Positions 48,776-61,971 of a DNA stretch of 64,000 bases are shown here, piece by piece. The notes below the pieces were generated by a model. The model saw only the letters and a list, made by a program, of their open reading frames with translations, did no database searches and was not told where the DNA came from. The DNA is from Volvox africanus (lineage: Eukaryota; Chlorophyta; Chlorophyceae; Chlamydomonadales; Volvocaceae): the NCBI GenBank assembly GCA_030268105.1, contig BSDZ01000023.1:1984001-2048000 (forward strand), in the 5' to 3' direction. The translations under genes and the position numbers were made by a program. The stretch's first letter is position 1; each line of letters opens with the position of its first letter.

Positions 48776-49070
48776 CCATTTTGTGCCACGCCAGACCTTA
48801 AAGTTTTCGGACGGGCATTGGCGTGTTGACGTGTACGTGCAATTCATGGATTCATCAATTTACGCTGCAGGACTTATATTGCCAACTGAGGTTGGCATGT
48901 CTCTGCAGGCGATGTGTGAGAGTCTTCCTACCACTGCAACGCGCTTGCGGGAAGACTGCAGGGTGCGTGTGATGCGAAGATTTTAGGAGCTATAGCCGAA
49001 CAGATACAGCAGCTAGTTGCCAGGTTTATGTCGTTGCAAAGCATGGCGGGGCAGGGAGCACTAGGTTATG

Positions 49071-49075
49071 TGTAA
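49071..49075 (+). terminator. putative poly(A) signal of the ankyrin gene
   Basis: TGTAA about 296 bp after the ankyrin stop codon, the expected motif and distance for a volvocine gene. Confidence 0.5.
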
Positions 49076-50470
49076 GAGTGTTATGCTGGTATGGAGGAGG
49101 TCAAGAATGAACATGCCTTGCCGTACGGTTTTTATACGCTTGTACGACACTGAACATACGATTCTCCTATATATGTTGAACCTGGGAACATAATCGCCCT
49201 GCAAGTTGATCTCTCCCCACGACAGAGCACCCATTCCTAATTTGTTATCCTTACGAGGAAGCTAAACAGAAACGTCCGCTGTTGATTTCCTTTAGCCAGC
49301 ACGCAAAGTTCGCCGTGACGGCACTTAACTGCCCTTGCCCTCACTGTTGGATCTGAGTCTGCAAATGTGGACCTAAATAACCTAAGCCCTATATCATGCC
49401 AACATTCGGCATGTTCTTGCGGAAAACCCAGAAAAAGTTAGCTATATGAGCGCACTTCATGGAATTGATGGCCTGAGGTCGCGGGCACAATAGTTTATTA
49501 TATTGAATAAACATAAAACACTAAAGAAATATGTATCAATCTATAATTTGTTCACGTGCATGATTTAGTTTCATGTGCAGCTTGCTGTATCGTGAGCCGT
49601 GACCGTCGTTCGATATACCTGAATTTTAACCAATCAACTTTCAAATATTAAGTACCTGGATTGCTGTCCTCTTGCTGTAACGGAAAATGCTGTCACTTTT
49701 CCAAATCCGTTTGTGGCCGGCCAGCGCTTTGTGCAGCATCCGGACCCTACTATGCCGTACGCATGTTGTCGAGAGTCCCAAGCCTCTCCCGCCTAACACT
49801 GCATGGGCATCAGTAATCATTTTCGCTATCCGACGACTCCTTACCGATTATGCATTACCACCTTGCACTGGACATTCTATAGCTGCAGCTGCGGTGGTAG
49901 CAGGGCGATTCGCTATCTTAAGAATAATGGTAGTTTGACTGCTTTTACAAATTGTTTGTAACAACAGGGCGACAAGGTCTAACCAAGACCTCTGTATTTA
50001 ATAAGCGACTAATATGGCCCCTCTTCTGCACCGTCAACAGCCTGTTAGCGGACGTGGAACATTGAAGAGGACGAGATTTCTAGTTAAATACACGCACCTT
50101 GTAGTTGGGAGGCATGGCTTATTGACTGGGTCTGCATCGCTCGTTCCTCGGTCACCTATCTTAAGTTCAGTAAGGGGCTTTCTACCAAGCGCCCAAAGCA
50201 CGTACTCGGGAGTGACTAGCAGTATTCGGCAAGCTTCATTGGAAGGTAGGGCATTTGCTCGCAACGTTGTGCAGTTTGTAACTGCGTTTACTTGTCGGGT
50301 GCCATGCAAACAGCACGGCATATTGAACGTATATCGGACGAATGACCGTGCATGATTGTTCATTATCTTAACGGGGAGGGGGAAAGTCTGTGTCCGTTTT
50401 GAGTATTGCTGGTCAACGATTCTTAGGTATTGAACTTATTTCTGGAGATGCATCACACGCTGCCGTGCAG
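49076..50470. other. spacer and probable 5' part of the kinase gene
   Basis: AT-rich around 49490-49670, then less so. The kinase gene's start codon must lie here or further left, because the first supported kinase exon begins in phase after a GTGCAG acceptor. A frame opening with ATG near 50014 (MAPLLHRQQPVSGRG) is one candidate, but I could not connect it. Confidence 0.35.
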
Positions 50471-53400
50471 AGGATGAATATGTTGGTAGGGCCCGGGAGC
50501 TGCAGTATCCTTCTGAAGGTCCCTATGTCGATGAGTATGATGATGCTAGCGACATGGGCTTTTGGAAGGTAGATATCGAGGACCAAGCGGCTTTCATTTG
50601 CAACGAGCTCGACCTGACGGACGAGCAGGCCCTGTACCTGCTGCACGCTCTGGGGCTTTTATCTGAAGGGGCGACCCTCGAAGACTTCCGGGACGCGAGG
50701 CAGCAGCGAGGTGCGTGCATTGATTGCACACACATCCCAATTTCACCGGGACAGCCAAAAGAATGCCTGGAGTTTTCAGATTGCACGGCTGCTCCTTCAT
50801 ATCGTGGCTTATCACCATAACATCTGCATCTGGCGGTCCCATATATCAGTCAGGAAGCAATATCATGTCGCATAGGTAACTCTCCTGTGCTATACTGCGT
50901 TGTGCTAATGGACACTCCAGTAGGTCACCTGTGTGGGGTGGGGACTGAGTGTCGATATCACAACCGCTGGGAGCATCTTCGAGGAGGGTATTGAAGCAGA
51001 AGGAAACCGTTGAACATTATCTTCTGCATAGAGACAGATGTCAACCTACAACCTTGCACTTATAGTTATGAAGTCCGGCTGTCAGCACGGCTGGGAGAGG
51101 AGAGGATGGCGACCGCGACTTGCTGCCATGTACGGGACTACGTCTCGGCTAGGGGTTATAAGTAGTCACACATATGGGTTTCAGCCTTGTCTTTTTTATT
51201 CAGCGTATTAGTCGAGCACTTGATTCCATTGGGATACAGCTGTAGTCCGGTGCTTTAATGCTGGTGATGCTGAAGACGGCGTAGCATTTTTCGGCGTCAC
51301 GAAAGCGGAATGAGCTCTGCCATCGGGATGACTAAGTGGTCTCGGTTAGGGAGGAGGCATTTGAAAGAGGGTGTTTTTTGTGCGTTTTGGCAACTGTGCC
51401 GGCATCGTGAAGTGCTGCCCTCTATAGTACCCGTGATCCTCATGTTCTGAATGTTCAAGTTCTGCAAGTTCTTAGCTTCCAGAGTCCAGAGTGATTGACG
51501 GGGCCCGGGGTTCTGTATCAGGACCAACGGACAGGGGGCCGAGTACGGGAGTTGTGAAGGTGTCAAGCCAATCTTCAAACCACATGGTGGATGCGATTCG
51601 TTGGGTTACGCTTTCGCTCCCTGGCACTTGACTGCTGCTTTTGGTTGCCGCCTGCAGGAGGTGGGCCAAATGACATGGACGATCCCGCGCTGCGAGATGC
51701 GCTGGAGATGTGGCAGGTGAGTGTTTTTCCGCGGGCGGTGAAGACAAACCATGCAAGGGGGCACAGACGTGACGCCTGCATGCGTAATGGGCCCAGCGGC
51801 TTAGCGAATGAAGCCGGGAAACACCATAAGAGGGTGCTAGGCGGGTTCCTGTAACACGGGGTCCCAGGAACGAAGTTTAAGTCAAGCCCGGAGAGACCTG
51901 ATTTGCCTCGGGTCTCGGTAGGGGAGGCTGGTTCGCTAAGGACAAGGCTGCGGTGACAGCACTACAAGCACAATATCCCCCTTACCGGACCATCATGTGA
52001 TTGTCAGCTAGGTACCTTCATTCTACGTCTTGACCTGCCAATGAGGGAAGAGATGAGTAACTGCATTGACAGGAATCCATTGGAAAGAACAGATAAGTAC
52101 CTATGTAAACGTACATGGACTGTAAAACATGTTGAACACGGCCTGGATTGGTTCTAACCGTGTGTGACAGCTTCAGAGAAATACGTTTGTTCATTTGGAC
52201 GGGCGTGCCGTACGCAGGACGACGATGGCGACGATGAGACACACGCCAGGCGGTCAGGTGGCGAGAGCACACCTGGACTAGGATTGGCGGCCGAGGACTA
52301 TGGCGAGGAAGCGGCCATGTACCACTTGGAAAGCGACCAAGCTGGGCAGTATGAGGGTTACCGAACCTACCATGACGAGAGCAGGCTTGGGATACAGGTT
52401 TGTGGCGCAGCGGGTCGAGACCAGGACTCGCAGGTGCTCGTTGCACACGTTCAACAATGCTGGGACCGCAGCTACAAGCAAAGTTGTCGTCGGGCTGTTT
52501 GGGGCCCGACGCGCAACCCAACGCATACGAGCTGCCAAAGCGCGCTTTGGGTTCCATGATGGGTGCTAATTTGCGTTCATTATTGCTATTAATAGTATCC
52601 CATAGGGGGCGCTCTTTTCGGGGATATCAGGGTTTATCGGACTGTGGGCTGCTTCATTCTTCAGGGTGCTCAGGGGAAAGAAGTGGCGACGACCCTCCCT
52701 GTAATACAACTGATGGGCGCGCAGTCCCCGGTCGGTCCACTGGCGTGGTGGTCTATAGTGCTGCGTCGTTTAGTTACTGGTTCTTTAGCAGGGTCCTCGT
52801 AGCGTTGGTGAGAGTGATAAGAGATCTAACCTCAAAATTCAGATGCCGGACCTCAACGATGAATTCAATCCAATGCTTCTACCATTTATCTTCGGTGTCC
52901 CCTGCCCTACCTCACTCGCGCACAATCCCTACCCGGCCCTGTCTCGGCGGCCCAGGATTATGGGCACTCTGCTCACGCGGCTGAGGATCACAACGATGCG
53001 GCTCCCATCAAAACGGGCTCTTTCCACGTCAGTATACGACCGAACCTTACAGAGTCCAAACCGTCGGGTGGGTCGTGACTGGGGCGAGGAGAAAGGCTTG
53101 GCGAGCTGATTAATTGTAATGACGCTGAGAACCCAACCTCTTTTGACACAGTCAGGGAGAAGAGGAGTGAAGTGCGGTGCGCCTCCCTTCTTCGGAAGAC
53201 GGACCTCTTCTGGACGGATTCCTCACTGCGTTGTGTTGCGCTGTTTCACTCCCATCGGACGTAGGGCTGAAAGTAGCTCCCGGTGTGCCAGCCATGGCGT
53301 ACGATCAAACGTCTTTTGACCGGGATTTCGAGGTCATACAACTGCGGGTGATCGGGCGCCGTGCTTCCACCGCTGCCGCCATGGGGGATGAGATTGAGCT

Positions 53401-56400
53401 GTCCCCGGGGAAGCTCATCGCCGGCAGGTTAGTTCTACTTGTCACTGGACTGGACTGACTGGTGTGAGGTAATGATATCAGGACATACAGGCCGACATAC
53501 CGACAGCCGTTGCAATTGCGGATTTAGGCCTTGACAAAGGCAAAAGGTCGATGCGCGACGAAGAGGTTTAAGAGATATTTGTGTGTCATTGACGGCCTGA
53601 AGGTTGTGTTGTTGCCAAAAGTCATTCCGTATTGGTTTCATTTCGTCTTTTCACTCCTCTCCTCCCCGACTATATGAGTGGACTCACGTTGAATCTCCGC
53701 CTCCTACAGGTACGAGCCACCAGTTGCTTGCGCGTCTAGTTTGGAAAGCCAACCAACAAATGGTTACTGCCTTCCAACAGGTATCAGGTTCTGGAGCAGG
53801 TTGGCTCCGCGGCATTCAGTCGGGCCGTACAAGCATACGACACCTTGGAACGACGTCTGGTGTGCCTCAAAGTTGTGAAGGTACGACGAGGAGAGCACCA
53901 AACGAATGTGGGAACTCGGAAATTGCTGCACTTATGTGTCATCCTAAGGCATGTTCGTAGATCCGAAGTTTTGGCAAGTGTTTTCCTGCTGTACGGAACG
54001 CCGTCCGTCCAGCATGTCGTGAGCGTGTACTTCGTTCTTCTCTCGGTTAAGACATGAACAGTCATGGCCCTTGATGACTGGGTTCCCCCATATCCGTCGC
54101 CACCCTTTCCCTCCCGTACCTCTGACCACCGCCGCCGTAACTCGCGCCTTTGTCACAATGACCATCCCGTTAGCCCTGACGTTGTCAGCCTCCACTGCAG
54201 CATCCCTTGTCCCGCACTTCCATCACCACTTTGATTACACCACGATTCACTATCAGATCCCCGCTGCTGCATCTGTCCTCGCCACCGCCACCATGCATTC
54301 GGCTGGGAAACATTATTACCTTCGCGACTCATTAAGCCGTTATGTCATTGCTTATTGCTACCATTTTCCGTTTGCGGTGCTGCGCTGCGTTATACGTCCG
54401 CCCTTCCCTCACAATCCCCCGTCAGAACGACAAGGAGTGCATGGACGCCTGTCTGGAGGAGGTTCGACTTCTACAGATGATCAACGCGCGCGACCCACAT
54501 GATCAGCATCACATCGCCCGTCTGTACGACTATTTCTACCACATGGTACGGCGACAAGTAGTCGGGCTTATTGCCAACAGGGGGAAAAGGGTCGGTGGGG
54601 TCTCTGTTGCACAGGAGCGGGGAAGTGGCATGGCTAGCGTTGAGTGAAACGCCCTGTCGGTTCCGAAGCTCTCGTGCATTGACCCCGGCACGATCAGCGC
54701 CCCGCAACCGCTCTGGTACCCCCATACCGACTGTTCGGTCCTGATGCTTTCACCGCTTCATCGCCGCTGTTTCTGCAGGGCCACCTGTTTTTGGTGGTTG
54801 AATTGCTCGGTGGCAACCTGTTCGATACACAATGTTACGACCCCTCGTACTTCACAGCGGGCCGCATGCAGAGTATCGCCAAGCAGGTGCTTCAGGCGCT
54901 GTCCTTCCTGCACTCCAACCATGTCATCCACGCCGATGTCAAGTGGGTTGGGGATGGGATGTATGTGCCAAGGGGCGGTGCTCAGGTATGTATGTTATTA
55001 TTAGATCAGCCAAGCCCACAATGATATCGTATTTTTGGGGGTTTGTACGGAGTAGTCCTCTCAATCCAGTCCTGCCACCCGCCACTGTATATCTGTAACG
55101 TTTGAGCGCGTCTGGGGATTCCTTACGATTGTTTGTGGAGGCTGTGCTTAAGGTTAGCATCCACGTTGCCGCGGTGCGGCATTACCCACCCACCCGCAGG
55201 CCGGAGAACGTCCTTGTCAAGAACTACAGCAAGTGAGTATGGTAACCTTACACCCTCACCGCAGTAATGTTCAATCCATCACGCCCATCACGTGCACTGG
55301 CGCTGCGTGGCATAATAACGTGGTGTGGCAAATGCGTGGGTAAGAAAAGACTTACACCGAGTAAGGCCTCTCAATTGCAGCGGCGGGATCTTCCCCAGCG
55401 CTTCCGAGTACCCGCTTCTGTGCCTGGTTGCACCAGCCTTCTGCGTCCCCCACGAGCCCCGTTCCTCCTCTCGTCCACTCCCCAATTTTGCGCTGTACAG
55501 CGGTTATTTTATAACGGTTATTTCATAACGGCGCAAATTTTGTTTTCCCCCATCGGTCTGGTCACTCGGATATTGCTCGTGCCACTCCTTTCCTAAGGTG
55601 CTCAGTCAAGCTGATCGACTTGGGTTGTTCCATCTACAATTCCGAGACAAACATGAGCCATTACGTTCAGAGTCGGTCCTACCGGGCACCCGAGGTGAGG
55701 ACGAAGCTCCTGGCAGCTTGGGGGCGGCCCTGCGGGGTTCGGCTAATCAGGGGCCAACAGCTTCTAGGGTATGAAGTGGTGGCGGCTGGGCAGTTGGAAG
55801 CACGGAGGGATGTACTCCACAGCAGCAAAACAACTAAGGCGACAGGTAGATTTATTCAGGGTTAGGAATCAGGTTACCTCACCGCATTAGACCGCGGCTG
55901 GCTTCTAGTCCGTTGTATATGCATGTATATGTACATTGAACAAGTAAGCCCGTAGTGCATAGCCGTCAACCTGGCGCAGATGTCAGCTACACAAAGTCAG
56001 CGCGACGGATAATCTCTCAAGCTAGCAAGGCGGGTGGAGGAGGCGGAGAGGAGGGGTGTATATTATGTAATCCACAACTGCTATATACACCGCACCTCTC
56101 CGCCTCCTCCACCAGGAGGGGGATTATATATATATCCACATATATATCCATGTATATCCATGTATATTATCCACAACGCCTGCTTGGCATCAGCTCAACC
56201 CGTCGGTGCCTGCTGGTTTACCCGTCGGCTGGTTCATATCCTGCCTGTCAGGTAATGCTCGGACTGCCGTATGATGGCCGCATTGACATTTGGTCTCTGG
56301 GCTGCGTTATGGCGGAGCTCGCCACCGGCTCGGTGCTGTTTCCGGTAAGGGGGCCGTGTTGCTGCTGCAGCAGGGCTCTCCACTGTACCTGGCTGTATTG

Positions 56401-57204
56401 AGGGGGGGGAGTTCTGAAGGTGTCTAGGCTGAGTCTAACGGTGGATCTTTATGGTTATGATTACACTACGATTATATTTTGATTGTGTCTTTCTAGCAAG
56501 GTGTGCGATATTGGTGTGCTTCTTTAAGAAGCTGCTGCGACAAGATGTAATTTGTAACGGGATGTTGAATAAGGGTGATCAACCAACTAGCTACCTGCAT
56601 GTGTACGGCTGGGCTCTATGTTTGCAGAACGTGAGCGAGGCAGCGATGATGGCGCGCATGGTGGGCATGTTGGGCCAGTTTCCGCCGTATATGTTGAAGC
56701 AGGGACAGTACGCGGGTGCCTTCTTCACACGGTCCGGACACGTCTACGAGCGAAACGGCGAGACAGGGCTCTTCGAGGTGGGGTGGAGTGCAGTGGTGGA
56801 TGCGTCCACGCGGGGCTCTATTGCAGCTCAATAGACAGACTACCAATACTTATGTTTGATGAGTTTGATACTGCTAATTATGCGCAGTGTACACAACAGC
56901 CCCTACGCAATCTTGCTACGCACTTGCCTGCCCGATTGTCCTGTGCTCAAATGACACCTCATCCCGCACCGTGCTCACCTGCTGCCTCGCCCCTTCGCAT
57001 GCCCGCCCACCCATGCACATTGGACGGTGATCGCAGTTGTTGGCCCCTAAGCGCACCACGCTGCAGGCCCGTGTGCCCGCCGCCGACCGTGGTATGCTGC
57101 ACTTCATCCGCCACCTGCTGGTCCCAGACCCCTCCAAGCGTCCCACCGCGGCGCAGGCGCTCAAGCATCCCTGGCTGCAATACCGCTACCGCAGCCCCAA
57201 GTAA
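50471..57204 (+). CDS. DYRKP: plant-type DYRK protein kinase (DYRKP)
   Basis: Supported exons: 50471-50710, 51658-51716, 52218-52397, 52956-53067, one ending at 53427 (start unresolved, about 53177-53264), 53781-53880, 54426-54545, 54779-54942, 55200-55232, 55598-55694, 56252-56344, 56628-56777, 57037-57204. The 5' end is missing. The N-terminal part is Asp/Glu-rich (DEYVGRARELQYPSEGPYVD). FDRDFEVIQLRVIGRR and AGRYQVLEQVGSAAFSRAV match the segment leading into the kinase domain of land-plant DYRKPs. Kinase marks: Gly-rich GSAAFSRAV, catalytic Lys in VCLKVVK, HADVKPEN, DLG instead of DFG, activation-loop YVQSRSYRAPEV with the autophosphorylated DYRK Tyr, LPYDGRIDIWSLGCVMAEL, and RPTAAQALKHPWL near the end. 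The Chlamydomonas member of this class limits starch and oil build-up; a similar role is inferred. Confidence 0.85.
56033..56113 (+). repeat. 30-bp-stem hairpin in a kinase intron
   Basis: Left arm 56033-56062 (GGTGGAGGAGGCGGAGAGG...TGTATA) and right arm 56084-56113 are reverse complements at 28 of 30 positions, separated by a 21-nt loop. It lies in the intron between exons 55598-55694 and 56252-56344. The size resembles a microRNA-type foldback or a very short MITE. Confidence 0.85.
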
Positions 57205-57958
57205 ACGCCGTTAGACCCTGATCTTATGGGCGGGCCAGGGACAGTGTTAAACGCACGCAGTCCCGTTCCCCCTTTCACTGCCCCCTGGCCAATCAAGTTC
57301 AGGCGAAGCAGACCAGCCCTACCTATGAGCTGGAAGCACCGGCAGCCCCGGTTTCGTTAGACACGTCACAGGGGCAGGGTGTGCCGAGACGTTGCAGTGC
57401 AGCTGCGTGGGTGCACTCACTGGCCTCCGGCCTTCCTGCATTGAGGGCGGGCTCTTCACCGGGCTTCCTGGAAGGGCTTCCTCTATTCAGCGCGGTCTCA
57501 TACCAGAGATGAGGTTCAGTGTGCGGCTGTGTGAAAGGGCTTCTTGCCTTTGGCAACGGGAAAGGACAGAGATGAGGTCACGCCTGGTTCTCTCTTCCCT
57601 GGGCTGCAGAGCACAGACCGTGTTGGGAGAAGAGGCAGAGAAACGCGTGCCAGGGAGCTATGCGGAAGGACTGGCTGCCCAAAAACTAATGTGTGCGTTC
57701 TCCCGCCTCTCCTTCTTGCCTCTCCGCAACGCGCTGGCCGTGTACCTGAGTTACGTCTCATTATCAGGTGTCAGGGTGGCGGTGTCGACCGGCAAAAGAC
57801 CTGGAGCACGTTCTCTTGCATGGTGTACATGTGTGTGGTCGCTGGTGGTGGCACTGTCAGCGACAGGGCAGCGCAGCATTACCAACATCAATGACGTTTT
57901 ACTCTTGTGGACGTTTGCTCTCCATCTGACCCACGGGGCATCGTCCTTTCGATTTCTT

Positions 57959-57963
57959 TGTAA
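57959..57963 (+). terminator. putative poly(A) signal of the DYRKP gene
   Basis: TGTAA about 755 bp after the stop codon; the first such motif I found downstream on the plus strand. Confidence 0.45.
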
Positions 57964-60600
57964 GGTTCAAGCGACCTGAGGCTGTCAGCCGGTGAGAGGC
58001 CTGGTTTCGGGGGTTGCCCTCCGTCCAGGCGCATAATTCGCATCTACTCCTTGACACACCTCCGTCTCCCGGGCCAGGGTCCCTTGTTTACATACAGACA
58101 CACACGCTGGTTCATTCCTTTCTGCTGCAGGCCCTCTGCCTTGCAGCCCAATGTGCGTTGGCAATTATTGTTGGTTAGTATGCTAGTGCCGTTATTGTCT
58201 CGTTTTACCTGACGCTTATAAGGCATTACGAGGGGACAGCACGCAGACAGGTACATGAGTTTTGCTCTTGGCCGGTTTACCAGCATCATCCCTCGCAAAA
58301 GGCGTCTGTTGTGGTCTGTGGTGGTTATAGTGGTTGGAGCCACTGATGTCTCCCTGGACGCTGCTGCACCCCTTTGCAGCCTGTTGTTGGTTCTTTGGTT
58401 TCGGAGCAAAACAATGGACGCAGAGTGTTTAGGCGTGGGCCGGTCAGGGATAGGGCACGTCAGGATTGCTTCTGGATGAAACCCGGGCCGCTTCGTGACA
58501 GGGACGCCTTGGGTCGACATGGCTGTCGTTTGCAGCGCCTGCATACGGTCCATTATTAGCGTCTACTAAGGAGGCGGTGTGGATGAGGCGGGGCGGTGAG
58601 TTACGTGGGGGTTGCCCCTGGTCATGTCGATTGCATTGACTAGTTGGTTGATTTTGGAGCGAGTCATGGACTTCGGGGCCGGAAACGATGTCGTGTCGAA
58701 TCCCGCATCACGCTTGGTAGTGTTAGTCATCATGCCTTGAGTAGGTATCGGTTGGGTTGTTCAAGGGCGTAAGGCCCCTTCCAGGCAAATGCAGAGAGGG
58801 CTCCTGGACAGGCAGGTCTGTCAGCATATGGCTCAGCTTCGTTATCACGGAGCCCAGGCAGCTTGTACTCCATGTGTAGGTTACCGGAAACGGTTTTCAA
58901 CATATTACATTGACACGTCATATTGGACGGTGAATTATCTTCAAAACACATGTCGTATATAATCGCTCCGGGTCAAGGGACGGGTCGGGTTGAACGGGTC
59001 GCCTTCCAATTGAATCGACAGGGCATCTGTCTGGCCGTATGGGTCAGGTTCAGAGATGGGGGTGGCGCAAGGGTGTGCTAGGCAGTTCGAGGAATGGTAT
59101 GTGGTGTAGGGTACTACCCATGCACTAGAAATGTGCGCGGCCAACCCTAGTGCTCAAGTGTGAAACGGTGACTTGGGGCATGGGGCAACGGGGCTCGTCT
59201 GAAGAGCACAGGTGGGCTTACTGGGTAGCCAGATATATATGAAATTTGCGGCATACTGGAATCGCTCATTCGTTCATAGGTGAGTTTGGAGCTATGTTTG
59301 ATTCCCTTGAGGGATGGGCAGAAAGTTGCAAGAGCTTAGCCCCTCTCTCGCCCACAGATGTACCGCAAGTAACTCCTCGATTGGAAGTGTCGCTCTCGCC
59401 TCCAGTGTCGCTTCCGAACGATGTTGTGGGATATAATAATGAGGGTGCGGGTAGTATGATGAATGATTGATTTGGTGTCTTATGCATGGCGGACTTCTCA
59501 TCGTGTTCAGAATTACAATGTACAATGAGTATGGCACTCGATGGCTCGGCGGTTGTGGGAGTGTTACTGGTTTGGGGTATCAGTACGATCCATAGAGGCG
59601 GCGGAGGTGTGATGTTGAGCTTAATTTGACAGCGTATTTCGAGCAACGTCAGCCAATGGTTTTGGGTCCCTACAATTGGGCGGCAGCGTGCGAGCTCCAG
59701 TGCCAGAGCCTTATCGGTCAGAACCAGAACAGTACAAGTACTTAAGAGCTTGTAACTGGACGAGGATATCCCACCCTAGAATGGAGTTATCTCTCGTTTA
59801 GTGGTGGTGATAGGGATAGGCTGAGAAGTTCCTGCAACAGAGTAATGTTGAAGGTATTTCTTGAGGAAGCGCCGGATAGGGATTGAGGTACGAGATTCTA
59901 GACCCGTTTGTTGAGATGTGGTTAGTCCAGATAAGGCTTCACCGCAGCGCCCGGTGGCGAGGTATGTTGATGGGGAATGGAGGGCGAAAGGTATATGTGA
60001 TGAAGACGAGTCGACAGGGGCACACCGAGGCGTTTGTTTTGACCCAGGTGCACATGTGCTTTTTGTGCGATTTGACTCCACTAGGTGCTACTGCATGTGC
60101 GCACAACACCTCACTGTCACCTGCCTGGACGTGAAGATTTTAGACAGGTGGTGTCAGGTGATGAGCTCATGGAGAGAGAAGCAGAGAGAGAGAGAGAGAG
60201 GCAGAAGAAAAAAGGTTCCTATTGTGGCCAGACTTTTCCTAGTCAGCTGGATTATTTCTCCTGTACGTGGTGGTGTGGTTCTTAGCCATATGTTTTCTGG
60301 CTGCGCTGCGCCCAACAACTTATTGATTAGCCTGAAGTACCATGGAAGCACCTCACGCGACAATGAGCTTCCATTGTGCGAGGTTCATTAATTTTATTAC
60401 CTTGGCTCCACATCAACTACATCGCCCCGCAGCAATGGTGGCTCAGGTTTGGAATTCTAATAACTCCTATGCAGTTAATGTTAATATGAGCATAGCATAG
60501 CCAGCATACGGTGCTACCAGTAACCCAAGCACGATGGACCCCTGGACAAGACGCTGCATACAACATTAAAGGCATCTCCGATCTGTCTGCATACATCTGC
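57964..60600. other. intergenic region, no gene recognised
   Basis: Only short frames on both strands with no splice-linked coding pattern. Includes an (AG)n microsatellite at about 60182-60204. Composition becomes more AT-rich to the right. Confidence 0.4.
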
Positions 60601-60671
60601 CATGCAGGAAAACAAATGATTGGCCATCCTCATGCCGCCTCTTCTTCTGTCATGCAGGAAAACAAATGATT
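60601..60671 (+). repeat. 21-bp direct repeat pair
   Basis: CATGCAGGAAAACAAATGAT plus one T occurs identically at 60601-60621 and 60651-60671, separated by 29 bp. It lies just beyond the 3' end of the minus-strand gene that stops at 60722. Confidence 0.85.
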
Positions 60672-60721
60672 TAATTGGCAGTTTGAAGTTAGAAGATAAC
60701 AATATACTAATAATTAAATTC

Positions 60722-61482
60722 TTAGTTCAGTGTTGATAGTTCAGCAAACATGTTATCTTCGTCAGCGGAGCTCTCAGGCACCTCATGAGGCTGCGGTTCA
60801 GGAGAATCCCGCCCAGGCAGGTAGGCACCACCGTCATCCACGTTCATCGCGTCTTGCAATGAATCACCGCAGTCATCCGAACCTGCTGCTTGATTGGGGT
60901 AAGGTTCAGGAGAATGGTGCTGACTGTGTATTAATAGGAAGCACGGCCATCCTGTCCTCAAATGCTGTAATGGGGTTGTTGGGGAGGACTGGGGGATTTG
61001 TTTATATTATTATAGACAAGGATAGTAAAAGTAGCATCAGGATGCAGGATTTATCCGAAGGAGTAGGTAGGTAGGCGATGCATGCTTGAGCCCAGAATGA
61101 ACATACATCTAGCCCTTTACCTTCCTGTACAAATGTGTCAGGTTCTGCGGTCCGATCAGGTGTAACTTTGGCAATATTTTCTGTATAACATAGCAAGTTC
61201 AAGAATGTGTTACATCCAGATATCTGATTAGCTTGCTTCATTATAAAATGGTTAAACCCTAAACCCTAAACATACCTGGATCAGTTGGCCCAAACAGATG
61301 AAGGTTCTGCCATCGCGGGTACAAATCGTCAGATGGGAGTTAAATCGCCAGATAGGGTCAAATCCCCAGATGCTACGGCGACGCCGAGCTGAGCGATCAC
61401 TTAGGGTTTTATCAGGCACTTCGAAATATTTGGACTTTGCAAGACCTTCACAGATCAAACAGTGGCGTAATGTTGTAGCCAT
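60722..61482 (-). CDS. unidentified three-exon gene or gene 3' end
   Basis: Exons 61482-61276, 61223-61107 and 60964-60722 join in phase 0 throughout with GTATGT donors (both introns) and CAG/ACAG acceptors. From the ATG at 61482 (MATTLRHCLICEGLAKSKY) the model gives 188 residues. A TACAG acceptor at 61487 just upstream suggests this may instead be an internal exon of a longer gene. Visible features: a basic run SDRSARRRRSIWGFDPIW, TRDGRTFICLGQLIQISGC, and an acidic C-terminus in which SPEPYPNQ and SPEPQPHE are near-repeats, ending ADEDNMFAELSTLN. No family recognised. Lower GC than the housekeeping genes in this window. Confidence 0.5.
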
Positions 61483-61971
61483 TACCCTGTAGCCATATCG
61501 CACCAAATAAGGCCATAAGAATTTCCCTGTGAACTTTAATTAGAGTCGTTGCCTGCTTGTGCACAATTGTTTCAAAATGACATTCTCGGTAGTTAGTCTT
61601 CAAATATACTAGCTTTGGATGCGGTGAAGATTTCAATTTCACTATGACAGTTATTTGGATCAAAACGAACTTGCCTCGTCGTCGTTAAGGTTCGCTTCCT
61701 AATACTTCTACATTGCTATATAATATTATTAGTATCACCTTTTAAATTTCTCCTAAAGGCGTTACTACTCGTGCGTCGATTGTTGCGACTTCCAGAAGCA
61801 TGTTAAGGGCTTCGCGTCACAAGTATCAACGTGTAACGCGAAGTAAATGACACATGGACCAATACATAAGTAAAAACGGATGACACACGACATTTATGAT
61901 GTTCTTTTTCGATGAATCCTGCAGTGTACACGCAAGTGATTGTATACGGCACAGTAAGTATGGGGAAACAC

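Noticed and set aside
52400..52984. 194-codon plus-strand frame inside the kinase gene
   Set aside because: It lies between kinase exons 52218-52397 and 52956-53067, which join in phase 0 with consensus splice sites, so it is intronic.
61253..61272. Two AAACCCT units as an interstitial telomere
   Set aside because: Only two copies, next to a splice donor; too short to claim.
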